Positions 6,022-6,979 of a DNA stretch of 6,979 nt are shown in pieces. The DNA lies in contig JAEYZB010000162.1 in NCBI GenBank assembly GCA_023428205.1, positions 1 to 6,979 of the forward strand. The letters run 5' to 3'. The stretch comes from Bacteroidota bacterium (GTDB lineage Bacteria > Bacteroidota > Bacteroidia > Chitinophagales > LD1). The stretch's first letter is position 1. Every line of letters begins with the position of its first letter. The translations under genes and the position numbers were made by a program. The notes under the pieces are model-generated. The model did not search any database, was not told the DNA's origin, and worked only from the letters and a program-made list of their open reading frames with translations.

Positions 6022-6979
6022 TTATTGCACTACTTCTATCGCCCCTTTCAACTGATACAATTTAGTAGCAATTTCACTTTGCTCATCCGCCCAAGCATCA
6101 TATTTTTCAATCGTTTCCGCAATTTCGGCTAAGTAGCGAACTCGACCAGATGGAATAATTTGTGCTTTCGTAGTGGTTTTCGGAGCCGCGTTCGTGATGT
6201 GAAATTCCACGCCCGTTTTTACTTTGAGTTTATCCAACAACAATTGGAATAAATGATTCACGCCCGCATCATTAAATTGCGAAGCAATCGTTCCGATTAT
6301 CGGCAGTTCTTCGTTTTTCGCTTGGAATAGATTGTGAGAGCGTTTGTATTGCTTGCACACATCCGCAAAGGCATCGAGCGCACCGGCTTTGTCGAATTTA
6401 TTGATGGCAATCACATCGGCATAGTCGAGCATATTGATTTTTTCCAACTGCGTAGCCGCACCATATTCGGGCGTCATCACAAGCATCGACACATTGCAGT
6501 AATCCAAAATCGAAGCATCGCTTTGTCCTGTTCCTGCACTTTCCAAAATAATGAAATCAAAACCCGCCACCGCACACACATCAATCGCTTGTTGCACATG
6601 CTTGCTCAGCGCCTTATCGCTTTCACGCGTGGCCAGCGAACGCATATATGCACGCGGATTCGCAATCGCATTCATCCGAATTCTATCGCCCAATAGCGCA
6701 CCGCCTGTTTTCTTTTTACTCGGATCAACGGAAATAACGGCAATCGTTTTTTCGGGAAAATGCTTCAAAAACCTGCGCACAATCTCATCGGTTACAGAAG
6801 ACTTTCCGGCTCCGCCTGTACCCGTAATTCCCAATACAGGAGCGGCTCCTGCTCGTTTTTTTAGGGGAGTTTCCTTGCCATTTTCAGCAAGCGTTATCAA
6901 CTGTGCAATCTGTTTCCAATCGCTCGTTTTCAGTTCGTCTGCAATTTTCACATCGGAAACGGTGCTCACTGTTTCATAG
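6022..6979 (-). CDS. icmF: IcmF-type G-protein chaperone (MeaI-like) domain, mutase domain absent; N-terminus outside window
   Basis: The GTPase portion of a fused isobutyryl-CoA mutase, the B12-dependent enzyme that interconverts isobutyryl-CoA and n-butyryl-CoA. In that fusion the order is B12-binding domain, MeaI-like G domain, linker, then substrate-binding mutase barrel. Numbering from an internal GTG (6967-6969): Walker A GITGTGGAGKSS (47-58); VDPSKKKTGGALLGDRIRMN (81-100) with the Mg/switch region; ESAGTGQSD (143-151); VMTPEYGAATQLEKI (164-178); base-recognition NKFD (190-193); GTIASQFND (226-234). The linker SGRVRYLAEI (274-283) to LYQLKGAIE (304-312) is typical of IcmF. The frame is open to the right edge (codons YET precede the GTG), so the GTG is probably not the start and a B12-binding domain is expected outside. 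The TAA at 6022-6024 ends the protein where some 600 residues of mutase barrel should follow. Either the protein is naturally split, or the gene is truncated. Family is firm; what the short form does is open. Confidence 0.82.
   Translation of the reverse strand, partial: YETVSTVSDVKIADELKTSDWKQIAQLITLAENGKETPLKKRAGAAPVLGITGTGGAGKSSVTDEIVRRFLKHFPEKTIAVISVDPSKKKTGGALLGDRIRMNAIANPRAYMRSLATRESDKALSKHVQQAIDVCAVAGFDFIILESAGTGQSDASILDYCNVSMLVMTPEYGAATQLEKINMLDYADVIAINKFDKAGALDAFADVCKQYKRSHNLFQAKNEELPIIGTIASQFNDAGVNHLFQLLLDKLKVKTGVEFHITNAAPKTTTKAQIIPSGRVRYLAEIAETIEKYDAWADEQSEIATKLYQLKGAIEVVQ

Noticed and set aside
6334..6979. Two + strand open frames opposite the IcmF-like gene
   Set aside because: They are shadows of the GTPase gene; the - strand frame carries all the conserved GTPase motifs.

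Overview
This window looks like an ordinary chromosomal segment from a member of the Bacteroidota. The strongest pointer is the secreted protein at 5194-5988, which ends in a type IX secretion (Por secretion system) sorting domain, a device confined to that phylum and close relatives. Other pointers are a perfect TAnnTTTG -7 promoter box, the lack of obvious Shine-Dalgarno sequences, an IcmF-type GTPase domain and a KefB-like antiporter of a build I recall from this phylum. Class or genus cannot be fixed from what is visible.

Layout from left to right: the 3' part of a clpC-type AAA+ unfoldase gene on + (1-1531, cut by the left edge); a large CPA2/KefB-like cation:proton antiporter on - (1548-3827), tail to tail with clpC; a 170-base divergent intergenic region (3828-3997); a class I/II PLP-dependent aminotransferase on + (3998-5191); a small secreted cysteine-rich protein with a T9SS tail on - (5194-5988), tail to tail with the aminotransferase and only 2 bases away; and the GTPase part of an isobutyryl-CoA mutase fusion protein (IcmF) on - (6022-6979, cut by the right edge). 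Coding density is very high and no stretch above 300 bases lacks a gene. I saw no rRNA, tRNA, CRISPR array, insertion sequence or long repeat.

The genes do not form one pathway. They are housekeeping or general-physiology genes: protein quality control, ion and pH homeostasis, amino-acid metabolism, secretion to the surface or exterior, and B12-dependent acyl-CoA metabolism. The most notable point is that the IcmF-like reading frame stops just after its GTPase and linker region. The large mutase barrel that normally follows is absent, and a T9SS cargo gene lies in that place with its own probable promoter. The second point is the secreted protein itself: its mature form should start with a Cys-x-Cys motif reminiscent of NTR/TIMP-like domains. 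I found no convincing evidence of a new multi-gene system here.
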